Assembly (NCBI RefSeq): GCF_021654335.1
Contig: NZ_AP023423.1
Span: forward strand, 2,169,001 to 2,233,000
DNA from: Sideroxyarcus emersonii
Lineage (GTDB): Bacteria; Pseudomonadota; Gammaproteobacteria; Burkholderiales; Gallionellaceae
Reading direction: 5' to 3'
Length of the DNA: 64,000 nucleotides
Shown here in pieces: positions 9,196 through 18,870 of the stretch (position 1 is the first letter of the stretch; each line of letters begins with the position of its first letter). The translations under genes were made by a program, and so were the position numbers. The notes beneath the pieces were generated by a model. That model made no database searches. It was not told the origin of the DNA and was given only the letters and a program-made list of their open reading frames with translations.

Positions 9196-11499
9196 TCAGG
9201 CTCCTTGATTGATGCGTTGCAGGGCGATGCTGGCCTGCCCGAAAGAGATGGCGCCATCGTTGGGCGGCAATTGCTGCGCGGTCAGCACGTGCAAGCCCTG
9301 CGCCGACAAGCTGTCGCTCAACGCCTGCGTCAATATGCCGTTCAGGAAACAGCCGCCGCCGAGCGCAACGCGGTCGATGCCGGAACGCCCCGCGGCGCGC
9401 AGCACCCAGGTGCACAAGCCTTCGGCCAGCGTGGCATGGAACAGCGCAGCGCCGTAGGCTGCATCCTTGCAGTCGGCGAGCGCGATCAGCAATGGGCGGA
9501 AATCCAGGTCGCTCTGGGCGGTGTGGATGTATCCCAGCGCCAGCGGCGCCACTTTGCCATGGCGTTCCGCCAGGCTCTCCAGCAGCATCGCCGCCTGTCC
9601 TTCATACCCTTGCACCTCGCTCACGCCCAGCAACCCGGCTGCCGCATCGAAGTAACGCCCCATGCTGCTTGAGGTGACGCAGTTCAACCGGCGTTGCAGC
9701 ATGCCGACGACCATTTCTGCACCGCCCTGGCCGGGGAAACGGCGCACGATCTCGCCGGCACGCTGCATGTCGAACAAGACCGCCGCCGCCATCCGCCAGG
9801 GCTCGCGTGCTGCCCGGTCGCCGCCGGGCAGGGTCAACGGCGCGAGATGTCCGAAACGCTGGAAGTGCGTACCGTCCACATGCAACAGCTCGCCGCCCCA
9901 TGCACTGCCGTCGCTGCCCAGGCCCACCCCGTCCAGCGCCAGCCCGAGCACCGGCCCGGTGATGCGATGTTCGGCGCAAACGGCGGCGATATGCGCGTGA
10001 TGGTGCTGCACCGCCATCATCGGCAGCTTGTGTTGCGCGGCATACGCCTGCGCGAACTGCGTGCTGTAGAAATCCGGATGCAGGTCGTGCGCCACCGCCT
10101 CGGGCCGCACGCCGAGAATATCGCCGAGGTAGGCAACGGTCTCCTCCAGCATCAATCGCGCGCCGGCATGGTCGAGATCGCCGATGTGCTGCGATACGAA
10201 CGCTTCGTTGCCGCGCGTGAGACACACGGTGTTCTTCAGCCATGCCCCGCAGGCCAGCACCGGCGGTCCCTCGAACGGCAGCACGATGCGGCGGGGGGTA
10301 TAGCCGCGGGCGCGACGGACGAAGGCGGGCGCAATGCCCTGCCACTTCATCACGCTGTCGTCGCAGCGATGCAGAATGTCGCGGTCGTGCGTCAGGAAGG
10401 CGTCGGCCAGGCCGGACAGCGACAGGCGCGCTTCGCTGTCGTCCTTCACCAGCGGCTCGCCGCCGGGATTGGCGCTGGTCATCACCAGCGCCAGCGGCGC
10501 ACCCTGTTGCAGCCAGTCCCGCCCGGCGGGCCGGCCGAGCAGTTCGTGGAACAACAGGTAATGCAATGGCGCATACGGCAACATCAGGCCGATGCGTGAC
10601 AGGCCGGGGGCGATGCCTGGCAGTTCGCGTTCGCCACCCGCCGACTGGCGCAGCAGCACGATGGGACGCTCGCCAGTCTGCAACAGCGCGGCATCCTGCT
10701 CGCGGAACTGCGCGTAAGGCCGGGCAGACGCCGCATTCAGCACCATCACCGCGAACGGTTTCTCCTCGCGCTGTTTGCCGCCGCGCAAGCGTGCCACGGC
10801 GGCGACATTGCGTGCGTCGCACACCAGGTGGAAACCGCCGATGCCCTTGACGGCAACGACCTCGCCGGCGCCGATGCGCGCGGCGGCAATCGCCACGGGA
10901 TCGTTGCCCGCAAGCAGATTCCAGTGCGCATCGAACATGCTCAAACGCGGGCCGCACTCCGGGCAGGCATTGGGTTGTGCGTGGAAACGGCGCGAGGTCG
11001 GCGTATCGTATTCCTGCTGACAGGCCGGGCACTGCCTGAACTTCGCCATGCTGGTGTTGGCGCGGTCGTAGGGCAGGCGCGCAGTCAATGTATAGCGCGG
11101 ACCACACTGGATGCAATTGATGAAAGCATGACGATAACGCCGGTCGGCAGGATCGAACAGCTCCGCCAGACAATCGGCACAGATCGCGATGTCGGGCGCA
11201 ATGCCGGTCAATACCTTGCCATTCCGGCTCTCTGCGATGGTGAATCCCTGCAGTCCCGTGGTCGCCTGCGCCAGGTCGTGGGTGACCTTTTCCACGCGCG
11301 CCAGCACCGGCGGCTCGCTTTGCAGGCGTTCGATCAGGCGCATCACCTGCGGCCGGTCGCCCTCGACCGCGATCTCCACCCCTTCGCTGTCGTTGCGCAC
11401 CCAGCCGGCCAGGCCGAGCTCATGCGCCAGCCTGTAGACGAACGGCCGGAAGCCCACGCCCTGCACCTGCCCGGAGACCCTGATTTGCGCGTGGATCAT
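9196..11499 (-). CDS. hypF: carbamoyltransferase HypF
   Basis: 767 residues, full length. HypF makes the carbamoyl group for the CN ligands from carbamoyl phosphate and ATP. Domains in order: acylphosphatase (1-90, with VQGVGFRPFVYRL), two zinc-finger-like segments (CADC...CIQC and CPAC...CPEC), a YrdC-like domain (about 200-380), and a Kae1-like domain with the metal site HHHAHIAAV. All signature residues are present, so it should be functional. The start ATG at 11499 gives the usual acylphosphatase N-terminus. hypB ends 18 nt upstream. Confidence 0.98.
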   Translation of the reverse strand: MIHAQIRVSGQVQGVGFRPFVYRLAHELGLAGWVRNDSEGVEIAVEGDRPQVMRLIERLQSEPPVLARVEKVTHDLAQATTGLQGFTIAESRNGKVLTGIAPDIAICADCLAELFDPADRRYRHAFINCIQCGPRYTLTARLPYDRANTSMAKFRQCPACQQEYDTPTSRRFHAQPNACPECGPRLSMFDAHWNLLAGNDPVAIAAARIGAGEVVAVKGIGGFHLVCDARNVAAVARLRGGKQREEKPFAVMVLNAASARPYAQFREQDAALLQTGERPIVLLRQSAGGERELPGIAPGLSRIGLMLPYAPLHYLLFHELLGRPAGRDWLQQGAPLALVMTSANPGGEPLVKDDSEARLSLSGLADAFLTHDRDILHRCDDSVMKWQGIAPAFVRRARGYTPRRIVLPFEGPPVLACGAWLKNTVCLTRGNEAFVSQHIGDLDHAGARLMLEETVAYLGDILGVRPEAVAHDLHPDFYSTQFAQAYAAQHKLPMMAVQHHHAHIAAVCAEHRITGPVLGLALDGVGLGSDGSAWGGELLHVDGTHFQRFGHLAPLTLPGGDRAAREPWRMAAAVLFDMQRAGEIVRRFPGQGGAEMVVGMLQRRLNCVTSSSMGRYFDAAAGLLGVSEVQGYEGQAAMLLESLAERHGKVAPLALGYIHTAQSDLDFRPLLIALADCKDAAYGAALFHATLAEGLCTWVLRAAGRSGIDRVALGGGCFLNGILTQALSDSLSAQGLHVLTAQQLPPNDGAISFGQASIALQRINQGA

Positions 11500-11517
11500 G
11501 GCGTCCCTGTTTACCAG

Positions 11518-12411
11518 TCAAACCGCCTGCCTGGCGGCAACCGCTTTGCGGCAACCTGCCTTGATCCATTTCAGCCACTCGTCCATCCCCTCGCCGCTGG
11601 TAGCCGAGGTGCGGATCACCTGGATGCCGGGATTGACGCGGCGCGCATTGGCGACGGCCAGTTCGGCATCGAAAGCCAGGTAAGGCAGCAGGTCGCACTT
11701 GTTCAGCAGCATCAGGTCGGCGGCGCGGAACATGTCGGGATACTTGAGCGGCTTGTCCTCGCCCTCGGTCACCGACAGGATGGCCACCTTGTGCGCCTCG
11801 CCCAGGTCGAAACCGGCCGGGCACACCAGATTGCCGACGTTCTCGATCAGCAGCAGGCTGTCGTCGTGCAGGCCAAGTTGCTGCATGGCACGGCCCACCA
11901 TGTACGCATCCAGGTGGCAGCCCTTGCCGGTGTTGATCTGCAACGCAGGTGCGCCGGTGGCGCGGATGCGCGCCGCATCGTTGTCGGTCTGCTGGTCGCC
12001 TTCGATCACAGCGAGTTTCAGTTCGCCGTGCAAGGCTTCGATAGTCCTGACCAGCAGCGTGGTCTTGCCTGAACCCGGGCTGGACACAAGATTCAGCGCG
12101 AAGATGCCGTGCTCCGCCAGATAGCTGCGATTTTCCTCGGCATAGCTGTCGTTCTTGGCCAGGATGTCGCGCTCGATCTTCACCATGCGCGCCTGGCTCA
12201 TGCCCGGTGCATGGGCACCTGCCGGACCGTTGCCGAAATCGATGGCGCCGTGGCGATGGCCCTGCTCGTGCTCGTGAGCATGCTCGTACGAACGATGTGC
12301 ATCTTTGTCATGCACGCGATATTGCAATTGCGCGGAGGGTTTGCGCACCTGCTTCAATGCATGTCCCCCGATGAGCGTTTGACCCGAACCGCAGCCGCAT
12401 ACCTTACACAT
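11518..12411 (-). CDS. hypB: hydrogenase nickel incorporation GTPase HypB
   Basis: 297 residues. GTPase that with HypA inserts nickel into the hydrogenase large subunit. The N-terminus has the high-affinity nickel motif CxxCGC ([10 protein letters not shown]). A histidine-rich stretch follows (residues about 45-60, [13 protein letters not shown]), probably a nickel store. The P-loop SPGSGKTT and the G-domain motifs follow. It lies 9 nt after hypA. Confidence 0.97.
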   Translation of the reverse strand: MCKVCGCGSGQTLIGGHALKQVRKPSAQLQYRVHDKDAHRSYEHAHEHEQGHRHGAIDFGNGPAGAHAPGMSQARMVKIERDILAKNDSYAEENRSYLAEHGIFALNLVSSPGSGKTTLLVRTIEALHGELKLAVIEGDQQTDNDAARIRATGAPALQINTGKGCHLDAYMVGRAMQQLGLHDDSLLLIENVGNLVCPAGFDLGEAHKVAILSVTEGEDKPLKYPDMFRAADLMLLNKCDLLPYLAFDAELAVANARRVNPGIQVIRTSATSGEGMDEWLKWIKAGCRKAVAARQAV

Positions 12412-12420
12412 GCTCTCCTC

Positions 12421-12762
12421 CTATTCCACGTCGAGTTCCTTGACCCGCATCTCGTTGCCGCCGGTCACCTGCAACTGATGGCTGCCGCAGTTCGGGCAGG
12501 TGTCGTACAGCGCCTGCACTTGGACGGTTTCCGCACACTGCAGGCACCAGGCCTGCCCCGGGGTCTCGATGATCTCCAGCTTCGCATCCTGGGCGACGCT
12601 GTCGCGCACCACTGCATCGAAACAGAAGCGCATCGCCTCGACCTCCACGCCCGCCAGCTGTCCGATCTCCAGCCATACCGTCCTGACGCGGCTGAAGTTT
12701 TGCGCGTGCGCTGCATCCTCGATGATCTGCAGCACCCCTTCCGCCAGCGACATCTCATGCAT
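12421..12762 (-). CDS. hypA: hydrogenase nickel metallochaperone HypA
   Basis: 113 residues, normal size. It hands nickel to the large subunit together with HypB. The N-terminal MHEMS carries the nickel-binding His2. A zinc-ribbon with CLQC and CPNC pairs lies in the C-terminal half. The ATG at 12762 is set by the MHE motif and overlaps the end of the HupK-like gene by 8 bp. Confidence 0.97.
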   Translation of the reverse strand: MHEMSLAEGVLQIIEDAAHAQNFSRVRTVWLEIGQLAGVEVEAMRFCFDAVVRDSVAQDAKLEIIETPGQAWCLQCAETVQVQALYDTCPNCGSHQLQVTGGNEMRVKELDVE

Positions 12763-13813
12763 CCAGCACCTCGATTTCGTATGCCACGCAGGGATCGAGC
12801 GACAAGGCGGCGATCTGCACCGCCTGCTGCAATCGTCCCCTGTCGCGCGCGGCCAGTCCGCGCATGTCCTGGGCAAAAGCACCGTCCGGATGGAAGTTCC
12901 ATTCCGTCGGCGCGACGATGGCGTAGCCTGCCACCTTCTCCGCCGCCAGCCGCACATGGTGCATCAGCAGCCCGCGCGCGGTGCGCACCACGGCGACTCC
13001 TTCGCCCGGCGCCGGGCTGGCCGCATCGAGCCGCGGCGCGGCCTGGCCGCCTGCCATCTCGACCACATCGATGACCCTGGCGAGCAACCTCGCCAGCACC
13101 CTCGATCCGCTGCCTCGCCACACCTCTTGCAACATCGGGTCGGCGGCATGGTAGCTCCATGCACCGGCTTCCGCCGCCGCGCCCTGCCAGTCGGGCCGCG
13201 CCGAAAAATCCGCATCCCATCTTCCGGCGCAGGCCTGCTGCGCCTCTGCCGCCGTCCACAACGGCAGCAGCCTGGTCTCGTCCGTACCGTGGCCGTCGCA
13301 TTCGTCCAGCGCCGACAGCAATTGTGCCACCGGACTATCCGCTTTTCGCCACCACGTGCGCAACTCGGGATAGCCGACCATGCCGCGCCATTCTGCCATC
13401 GGCATGCCGAGCCCATCGCGCTCGAATTCGCGCCGGAACACCTCCATGCCGATCTCGCCTGCCGCGACCTGGCGCAGCAACGCATACCACGCGGCGAACC
13501 GCTGTTCCTGCGGCGCCATCCCCAGCAGCTTCGGCCAGTCGAGCAGCATGCGCCACAGATGTTCCTGCATGGCCTCGCACAGGATCGCCTGTTCCGCCTG
13601 CGCGGCCTCCGGCCACGGCTGCTGCCGCGCCGCCTGCAGCGCGGCATGGGACGCCGCCCCTTGTGCCTTGCCGCACACGCTGAACAGCAAGGGCACGATA
13701 TGCAGCACCTGCGCCGGAGTCTTGCCCGGCAACAGCTGCGCGGCCATCGGGCGCGAGGAACGGATAGCCGTCGCGCGCACCGTCGCACCGTCCCAGATCA
13801 CCCCAAGAACCAA
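12755..13813 (-). CDS. HupK/HoxV-like hydrogenase maturation protein (large-subunit-like scaffold)
   Basis: About 352 residues that resemble a [NiFe]-hydrogenase large subunit but have lost the metal site: FSVCGKAQGA stands where the large subunit has RxCGxC, and the C-terminus reads DPCVAYEIEV in place of DPCxxC, with only one Cys of each pair left. This is the pattern of HupK/HoxV, thought to act as an assembly scaffold for the Fe(CN)2CO unit of group 1 uptake hydrogenases. The start is uncertain. I place it at the TTG of 13813, just before the first conserved strand; the frame stays open back to a GTG at 13930, but those extra residues look non-native. It overlaps hypA. Confidence 0.8.
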   Translation of the reverse strand: MVLGVIWDGATVRATAIRSSRPMAAQLLPGKTPAQVLHIVPLLFSVCGKAQGAASHAALQAARQQPWPEAAQAEQAILCEAMQEHLWRMLLDWPKLLGMAPQEQRFAAWYALLRQVAAGEIGMEVFRREFERDGLGMPMAEWRGMVGYPELRTWWRKADSPVAQLLSALDECDGHGTDETRLLPLWTAAEAQQACAGRWDADFSARPDWQGAAAEAGAWSYHAADPMLQEVWRGSGSRVLARLLARVIDVVEMAGGQAAPRLDAASPAPGEGVAVVRTARGLLMHHVRLAAEKVAGYAIVAPTEWNFHPDGAFAQDMRGLAARDRGRLQQAVQIAALSLDPCVAYEIEVLDA

Positions 13814-13911
13814 CTTGCCGATATCCGCCAAACCCGCATCCCCACAAAATCGCCGTACAGAAAATCCGCCTGGATATGATCGTACACCACCCGGCAAATA
13901 TCGCACTCCAT
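13798..13911 (-). pseudogene. decayed rubredoxin-like remnant (HupI/HoxR-like)
   Basis: A 37-residue frame beginning MECDICRVVYDH keeps the first rubredoxin knuckle CxxC, the following VYD, then D, G and G at exactly rubredoxin spacing, and a Trp 10 residues after the last Gly (W of the LPxxW element). Two codons before the stop the second CPxC knuckle should appear but is missing; the frame ends WFLG-stop. It overlaps the start region of the HupK-like gene, the place where hupI/hoxR sits in uptake hydrogenase operons. It cannot bind iron as a rubredoxin. Chance similarity is possible, since the frame is short. Confidence 0.45.
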
Positions 13912-13986
13912 CCCGCCGCAAGGATGGCACATGAACGCATCAACTGCGGATTTCGCAACGTAATTGCCGCGCCCCCACTCGATCAA

Positions 13987-14335
13987 TTTAAAAAATTCAT
14001 ATTTTTATTCATTAAGTTACAAGACATCCCCATTTTTACATCCGCGCGAAGCAAGGCATAGCAAACGAGGCACAGGGGGATGCGTCCGGGCGCCCTCTCG
14101 AATGTGAGAATGGCGTCAAAACGGCGGAAATGACGAATTGACCGGTTAATATCCTGTTGTTCCGCTCAATAAATCGGATTACTTGCCGTTAGAGTACCCA
14201 GCGAGCGGATGACTGGAAGCATCGGAGCCCATCGGGGGACCTACTCCAGCAGATCACATGTCTTACCCAACAGGCTGCGCGAAGTTTAAAGACAGCCTGG
14301 AAAATAACGAACGATAGACCACAGGGATGAGAAAA
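13987..14335. other. AT-rich intergenic region between the hyp operon and the chemoreceptor
   Basis: No gene seen. The part next to the hyp operon (13985-14035) is strongly AT-rich; on the minus strand TTGTAA, 15 nt and TATGAA could be a weak promoter for the hyp genes. The part next to the chemoreceptor contains TTGACC (14138) and AT-rich stretches, but I see no convincing -10 and no sigma-28 site. No hydrogenase structural gene remnant other than the rubredoxin-like frame is present. Confidence 0.5.
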
Positions 14336-15949
14336 ATGCCAAATTTCATCAAATCGAGTATCGCCGTCAAAGTCCAGCTCACCGTACAGCTCCTGCTGCT
14401 GGTGGTAAGCATCATAACTGCCGTCTCGTTCTACCGCATTGAAAGCGAGGCCAACATGCGCGGAGCGGAAAACAAGATACGGGCGCTGGCGGACGGCGTG
14501 ATCAACGGCGCAAACATGCTGATGCTGAACGGCATCATCAGCGACGTCGAGCAGCGCAAACTGTTCATCACCAAGATGGGTTCCGGTGAAGACATCAAAT
14601 CCCTGCGCCTCATCCGCAACAAGCTGGTGCAGGAACAGTTCGGCAAAGGGCTGCCGGAAGAGCAGCCCGAGGGCGAGGCGGAACACAAGGCGCTGGACGA
14701 CGGCAAGGAAGTGTACGAGCAGCGCGGCGACGTGCTGCACGGCATCGTGCCCTACACCGAAAGCAAGAACTTCAGGGGCACCAACTGCCTGATGTGCCAC
14801 AACGTGCCCGAGGGCTACCATAACGGCGCTTCCGTGGTGGATCTGGATATCTCGGCCAACAATGCCGAACTGCGCATGCTGGTGTGGATATCGATCGCCG
14901 TCATCGTGACCGTGCAGATCGTGCTGTTCTTCCTGTTCAGATTCATCCTGCACAAATTCGTGTCCGACCCGGCCGGCCGCATGCGCTCCGCGATCATGGA
15001 GATCAGCAGCACCGGCGACTTCACCCGCCGTGTCCAGGTGGACAGCGAAGACGAGATCGGCCAGACCGCGCAATCGTTCAACGAATTGATGGGCAACCTG
15101 CAATCCGCCTTCCGTCAGGTGCATGACGGCATCGAGAAGGTCGCCGAATCCTCGCATTCGCTGTCGACTTCCTCACAGCAGGTGGCCAGCAGTTCGACCA
15201 ACCAGAGCGAAGCCGCTGCAGCCATGGCGGCCACCATCGAACAGATCACCGTGAGCATCGCGCAAGTTTCGGAAGGCGCACGCGAAGCGCTGAGGATATC
15301 GCGCAGCTCGGGCGAACTGTCGGACAAGGGCGGCGAGATCATCCACCGCACCGCGGAGGAAATGAAGAAGATCGCCGAAACCGTGCGCCAGACCTCGGTC
15401 TCGATCGGCAACCTCGGCGAGCAATCGACCAAGATTTCCTCCATCGTGAAAGTGATCAAGGAAATCGCCGACCAGACCAACCTGCTGGCGCTGAATGCCG
15501 CCATCGAGGCGGCGCGCGCCGGCGAACAGGGACGCGGCTTTGCGGTGGTGGCAGACGAGGTGCGCAAGCTGGCGGAACGCACTACCCAGTCCACGCAAGA
15601 GGTGACGCAGATGATCGACACCATCCAGAGCGCCTCCCAGGCGGCGGTGAGCGGCATGGATTCGACCGTGCTCCAGGTGGACAGCGGCGTGGCGCTCGCC
15701 CAGCAGGCCGGCGATGCCATCAACCAGATCAAGATCGAATCCAGCCAGGTACTGCAGACCGTCAGCGGCATCTCCGCCTCGCTGGAAGAACAGAGCAAGG
15801 CCAGCAACGACATCGCGGCCCATATCGAGAAGGTCGCCCAGATGACCGAGCAGAACAGCAAGGCCGCAGACCAGACCGCCGAGTCCGCCAACCGCCTGGC
15901 GGAACTGTCCGACAACATGCAGACCACGGTGAACCGCTTCAGGATCTGA
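14336..15949 (+). CDS. methyl-accepting chemotaxis protein with periplasmic haem-binding motif
   Basis: About 537 residues. One N-terminal membrane helix, a periplasmic sensor domain, a second helix ([19 protein letters not shown]), HAMP domain and a long cytoplasmic signalling coiled coil with the conserved tip [20 protein letters not shown]. The periplasmic domain ends with [13 protein letters not shown]: a CxxCH c-type haem attachment site, as in the Tll0287-like/DUF3365 sensor domains. It could therefore sense redox state, O2 or NO. I chose the second ATG because AGGG lies 9 nt upstream of it but abuts the first ATG at 14327. A strong terminator follows. Confidence 0.93.
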   Translation: MPNFIKSSIAVKVQLTVQLLLLVVSIITAVSFYRIESEANMRGAENKIRALADGVINGANMLMLNGIISDVEQRKLFITKMGSGEDIKSLRLIRNKLVQEQFGKGLPEEQPEGEAEHKALDDGKEVYEQRGDVLHGIVPYTESKNFRGTNCLMCHNVPEGYHNGASVVDLDISANNAELRMLVWISIAVIVTVQIVLFFLFRFILHKFVSDPAGRMRSAIMEISSTGDFTRRVQVDSEDEIGQTAQSFNELMGNLQSAFRQVHDGIEKVAESSHSLSTSSQQVASSSTNQSEAAAAMAATIEQITVSIAQVSEGAREALRISRSSGELSDKGGEIIHRTAEEMKKIAETVRQTSVSIGNLGEQSTKISSIVKVIKEIADQTNLLALNAAIEAARAGEQGRGFAVVADEVRKLAERTTQSTQEVTQMIDTIQSASQAAVSGMDSTVLQVDSGVALAQQAGDAINQIKIESSQVLQTVSGISASLEEQSKASNDIAAHIEKVAQMTEQNSKAADQTAESANRLAELSDNMQTTVNRFRI

Positions 15950-15978
15950 CCCGCCGCCTCAGCTCAGCAGAAAATGAA

Positions 15979-16007
15979 AAGCCTCGCATCGCTGCGAGGC
16001 TTTTTCT
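15979..16007 (+). terminator. rho-independent terminator of the chemoreceptor gene
   Basis: Stem AGCCTCGCA / TGCGAGGCT with a TCGC loop followed by TTTTTCTT, 30 nt after the stop codon. Confidence 0.9.
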
Positions 16008-16275
16008 TGCGCGGCCCAAACCGGCGCGCTATTGCGGCGGCGCGAGGTCACGGTCGTACCGGGAGAGCGGCATATTGCTTCCGGGCTGCCCAGCCCCTGC
16101 GGTAGTGCGCTGGATAGCGGCCGCGAAGCCGGGCGCGATTTCGGGAGCTGCGATGCGGTGGATACTGATGCGAGTTCCTTTGCTCGACAGCTAACGCAAC
16201 ATGCCTGACCTGCCGCAGAATATTCTAGAATGAGCGCCCGCTCCCGGCCTGTCGCCGAATTACCAGGGTCACCCC

Positions 16276-16482
16276 ATGATTGAAGAACGTTTAATCAACA
16301 TCGAAACAAAGATTGCCTTCCAGGAAGACCAGGTCGAGGAACTGAACAAGACCGTCTATCAGCAGCAGCAAAAACTGGAACGGCTTGAAGCGATCTGCGA
16401 AGCGCTTGCCAGGCAAGTACGGTCGCTGTCTGAAGCAAGGAATGAAGGCATGCCGGCGAATGAAAGGCCGCCGCATTACTAG
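16276..16482 (+). CDS. slyX: SlyX family protein
   Basis: 68 residues, mostly one coiled coil (heptads through about residue 52) and the C-terminal PPHY that marks the SlyX family. Cytoplasmic; the function is unknown in any organism. The 270 bp before it (16008-16275) hold no gene that I can see. A short GC-rich hairpin-prone stretch is all that stands out there. Confidence 0.9.
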   Translation: MIEERLINIETKIAFQEDQVEELNKTVYQQQQKLERLEAICEALARQVRSLSEARNEGMPANERPPHY

Positions 16483-16521
16483 CCTGCCGTCCTGCCGAGG
16501 AATTTATCCGTTTGCGATAGC

Positions 16522-18870
16522 CTAAAGGCCTTGATACAGATAACGCTGAAACCCGGTAAACAGGTTGCGTATCTCCGCAATATCGCCGCCCAGGTCTGCG
16601 ACTGCATCGGGAATCGAATCGTGGTATTTGAGCCGCAGCAGCTTGGTCAGCTTCTCCTGCTCCAGCTCTTCCACACCCTCGTGCACATAGTGCGATAGCA
16701 CGAAACCAAGAAAAGCCTGCTGCTTGTCGCTGAAATGATCGTGTATTTCCTGATGCGCGGATGCAGCCCGCTCCTTGCGCGTGATCGGCTGCATGGCGAA
16801 TGCCACATGCGCCAGCACGTCGAACAGATCGCTGTTCTCTGCATCGATAATCTTTTGCATCTCGGCTAGCTGCTCCTTGCCGAAGCCTTTTTCTGCCAAA
16901 CCCTCCAGCAGCTTCTTGCGTGTGTCCGGCAAACTCCACAGCGTACGCAGCTCGTCTTCATCCTTGAAGAACTCCGGTAGCTGACCGAACAGCAGCGTCA
17001 GGAATTCTGCCGCCGAAATCGGCTTGCCATCCGGTCCCCAGAAAGTTGTCACCGAAATATGCTGAATGGTGCGCTCCTTGCCATCGCGCAGTTTCACGCG
17101 CACCTTGGGTTTGCTCTCATATTCTGGGCGCGGCTGCCTGGCTTCCGGCGGCGTCCTGGGTTCGATAGGCGGAAAGGCCTTATCGCCGCCGTTATCCACC
17201 TCCGCCTCGCCATCCCACTCCGGGTCGTTGAACAGCTTGTGCGCTTTCACGAAGTCGTAAATGGTGAAGTAGTCCTTGCCGTCGTACAGTCGCGTACCGC
17301 GCCCGATGATCTGCTTGAACTCGATCATCGAATTGATAGGCCGCATCAACACGATGTTGCGCACGTTGCGCGCATCCACTCCCGTAGAAAGTTTCTGCGA
17401 AGTAGTAAGGATGGTCGGGATGCTCTTTTCATTATCCTGAAAATCGCGCAGGTACTGCTCGCCCAGCGCACCGTCGTTCGCCGTCACCCGCACGCAATAC
17501 AGCGAATCGGTGCTGACCGTCTTCAACTGGTTGATCAGGTCGCGCACCAGCAGTGCATGGGCCTGATTGGCACAGAACACCAGCGTCTTTTCGCGCTGGT
17601 TGATGGAATCCATAAAAAGCTTAACGCGATACTTCTCACGTTCCACGATCTCGATGCTGCGATTGAAATCCTTTTCCTCATACAGCTTGCCCGCCTCGAT
17701 TTCGCCCTCGACCAGCCTGTCGTCCGAGGTGTAGCGATATTCGTCCAGCGTGGTGGCGTACTGCTTCACGCGGAACGGCGTGAGGAAGCCGTCGTTGATG
17801 CCTTCCTTCAGCGAGTACACATACACCGGCTCGCCGAAGTAGGCGTAGGTGTCGGCATTGTCTTTGCGCCTGGGCGTGGCGGTCAGGCCGAGCTGCACCG
17901 CAGGCGCGAAGTATTCGAGGATGCCGCGCCAGGTGCTTTCGTCGTTCGCCCCGCCCCGGTGGCACTCGTCGATGATGATGAAGTCGAAAAAGTCCGGCGG
18001 GTATTCGCCGAAGTACGGTGTTGGCTCCCCTCGCCCTTCGGGAGAGGGGCCGGGGGTGAGGGCCTGCCCGCTCATAAAAGTCTGAAAAATCGTAAAAAAC
18101 ACACTCCCATTCTTCGGCACGCGCCCCTTCTTACGAATGTCATCCGGCGCGATGCGCACCAGCGCATCTTCCGGAAAAGCCGAGAAAGAGTTGTACGCCT
18201 GATCCGCCAGAATGTTGCGGTCGGCGAGGAACAGAATGCGCGGCTGGCGCGCCGCATCGCGCTTCAGGTTCCAGCGCGACTTGAACAACTTCCACGCCAA
18301 CTGGAACGCAATGAAAGTCTTGCCCGTCCCCGTCGCCAGCGTCAGCAGAATACGCTGCCGGTTATCGGCAATCGCCTCCAGCACAGCGTTGATCGCGCTG
18401 TCCTGATAGTAGCGCGAACCCCACATGCCGCCCTTGTCCTCGAACGGCACGGCAGCAAAACGCTCGCGCCAATCGTTCGCCACGGCGAAGGTACGATTCC
18501 ACAATTCTTCGGGAGAGGGATAAGCATCCACATCGCCCTCCACCCCGCTCTGCATATCCACGCCGTAGATGCGCAGCCCGTTCGTGGCATAGGTGAAGCG
18601 CGCCCCGATCTTGCCCGCGTACTGCTTGGCCTGCGCCAAGCCCTCGGTGTAGGGCAGGTCGCGGCGCTTCGCCTCCACCACCGCCAGCTTGTGGTTGCGA
18701 TACACCAGCACATAGTCCGCAATCTCCGGCTTGCTGCGTTGCCCTGCCCCCTGCAAGCGCCCCTCGGTGATGCGGTATTCGCGCATCACCCGGCTGCCCT
18801 CCACCTCGCCCCAGCCTGCGGCTTTCAGCGCGGGGTCTATATGTTCGGCGCGGGTTTCGGCTTCATTCAT
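16522..18870 (-). CDS. hsdR: type I restriction enzyme R subunit (EcoEI type)
   Basis: 782 residues. DNA-translocating ATPase and endonuclease subunit. The N-terminal PD-(D/E)xK nuclease has E-I-A-D-Y then VVEAKRR (residues about 48-70). Walker A is ATGTGKT, the DEAD-box is DECHRGG, motif VI region is QIIGRGTR, and the C-terminus matches the EcoEI-type HsdR domain. Between FMSG and the conserved PYFGEYPPDFFDF there is an in-frame insertion ALTPGPSPEGRGE encoded by a genomic repeat. Motifs on both sides are intact, so the enzyme may still work. It starts 8 bp inside the end of fic, so the two are coupled; hsdM and hsdS are upstream in the same direction. Confidence 0.95.
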   Translation of the reverse strand: MNEAETRAEHIDPALKAAGWGEVEGSRVMREYRITEGRLQGAGQRSKPEIADYVLVYRNHKLAVVEAKRRDLPYTEGLAQAKQYAGKIGARFTYATNGLRIYGVDMQSGVEGDVDAYPSPEELWNRTFAVANDWRERFAAVPFEDKGGMWGSRYYQDSAINAVLEAIADNRQRILLTLATGTGKTFIAFQLAWKLFKSRWNLKRDAARQPRILFLADRNILADQAYNSFSAFPEDALVRIAPDDIRKKGRVPKNGSVFFTIFQTFMSGQALTPGPSPEGRGEPTPYFGEYPPDFFDFIIIDECHRGGANDESTWRGILEYFAPAVQLGLTATPRRKDNADTYAYFGEPVYVYSLKEGINDGFLTPFRVKQYATTLDEYRYTSDDRLVEGEIEAGKLYEEKDFNRSIEIVEREKYRVKLFMDSINQREKTLVFCANQAHALLVRDLINQLKTVSTDSLYCVRVTANDGALGEQYLRDFQDNEKSIPTILTTSQKLSTGVDARNVRNIVLMRPINSMIEFKQIIGRGTRLYDGKDYFTIYDFVKAHKLFNDPEWDGEAEVDNGGDKAFPPIEPRTPPEARQPRPEYESKPKVRVKLRDGKERTIQHISVTTFWGPDGKPISAAEFLTLLFGQLPEFFKDEDELRTLWSLPDTRKKLLEGLAEKGFGKEQLAEMQKIIDAENSDLFDVLAHVAFAMQPITRKERAASAHQEIHDHFSDKQQAFLGFVLSHYVHEGVEELEQEKLTKLLRLKYHDSIPDAVADLGGDIAEIRNLFTGFQRYLYQGL
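18024..18063 (-). repeat. GC-rich palindromic repeat inserted in frame in hsdR
   Basis: On the minus strand this reads as a CTCACCCCCGGCCCCTCTCC-type sequence followed by a C-GAAGGG-G palindromic part, a repeat family I recognise from many proteobacterial genomes, where it usually lies between genes. Here it is read as LTPGPSPEGRGE within the helicase part of HsdR. Its edges are approximate. A related GC-rich hairpin closes the window at 63941-63981. Confidence 0.7.

Noticed and set aside
14260-14335. Possible sigma-28 promoter before the haem chemoreceptor (TAAAG then CGATAG)
   Set aside because: Spacing between the two elements is several bases too long and the -10 lacks the GCC part.
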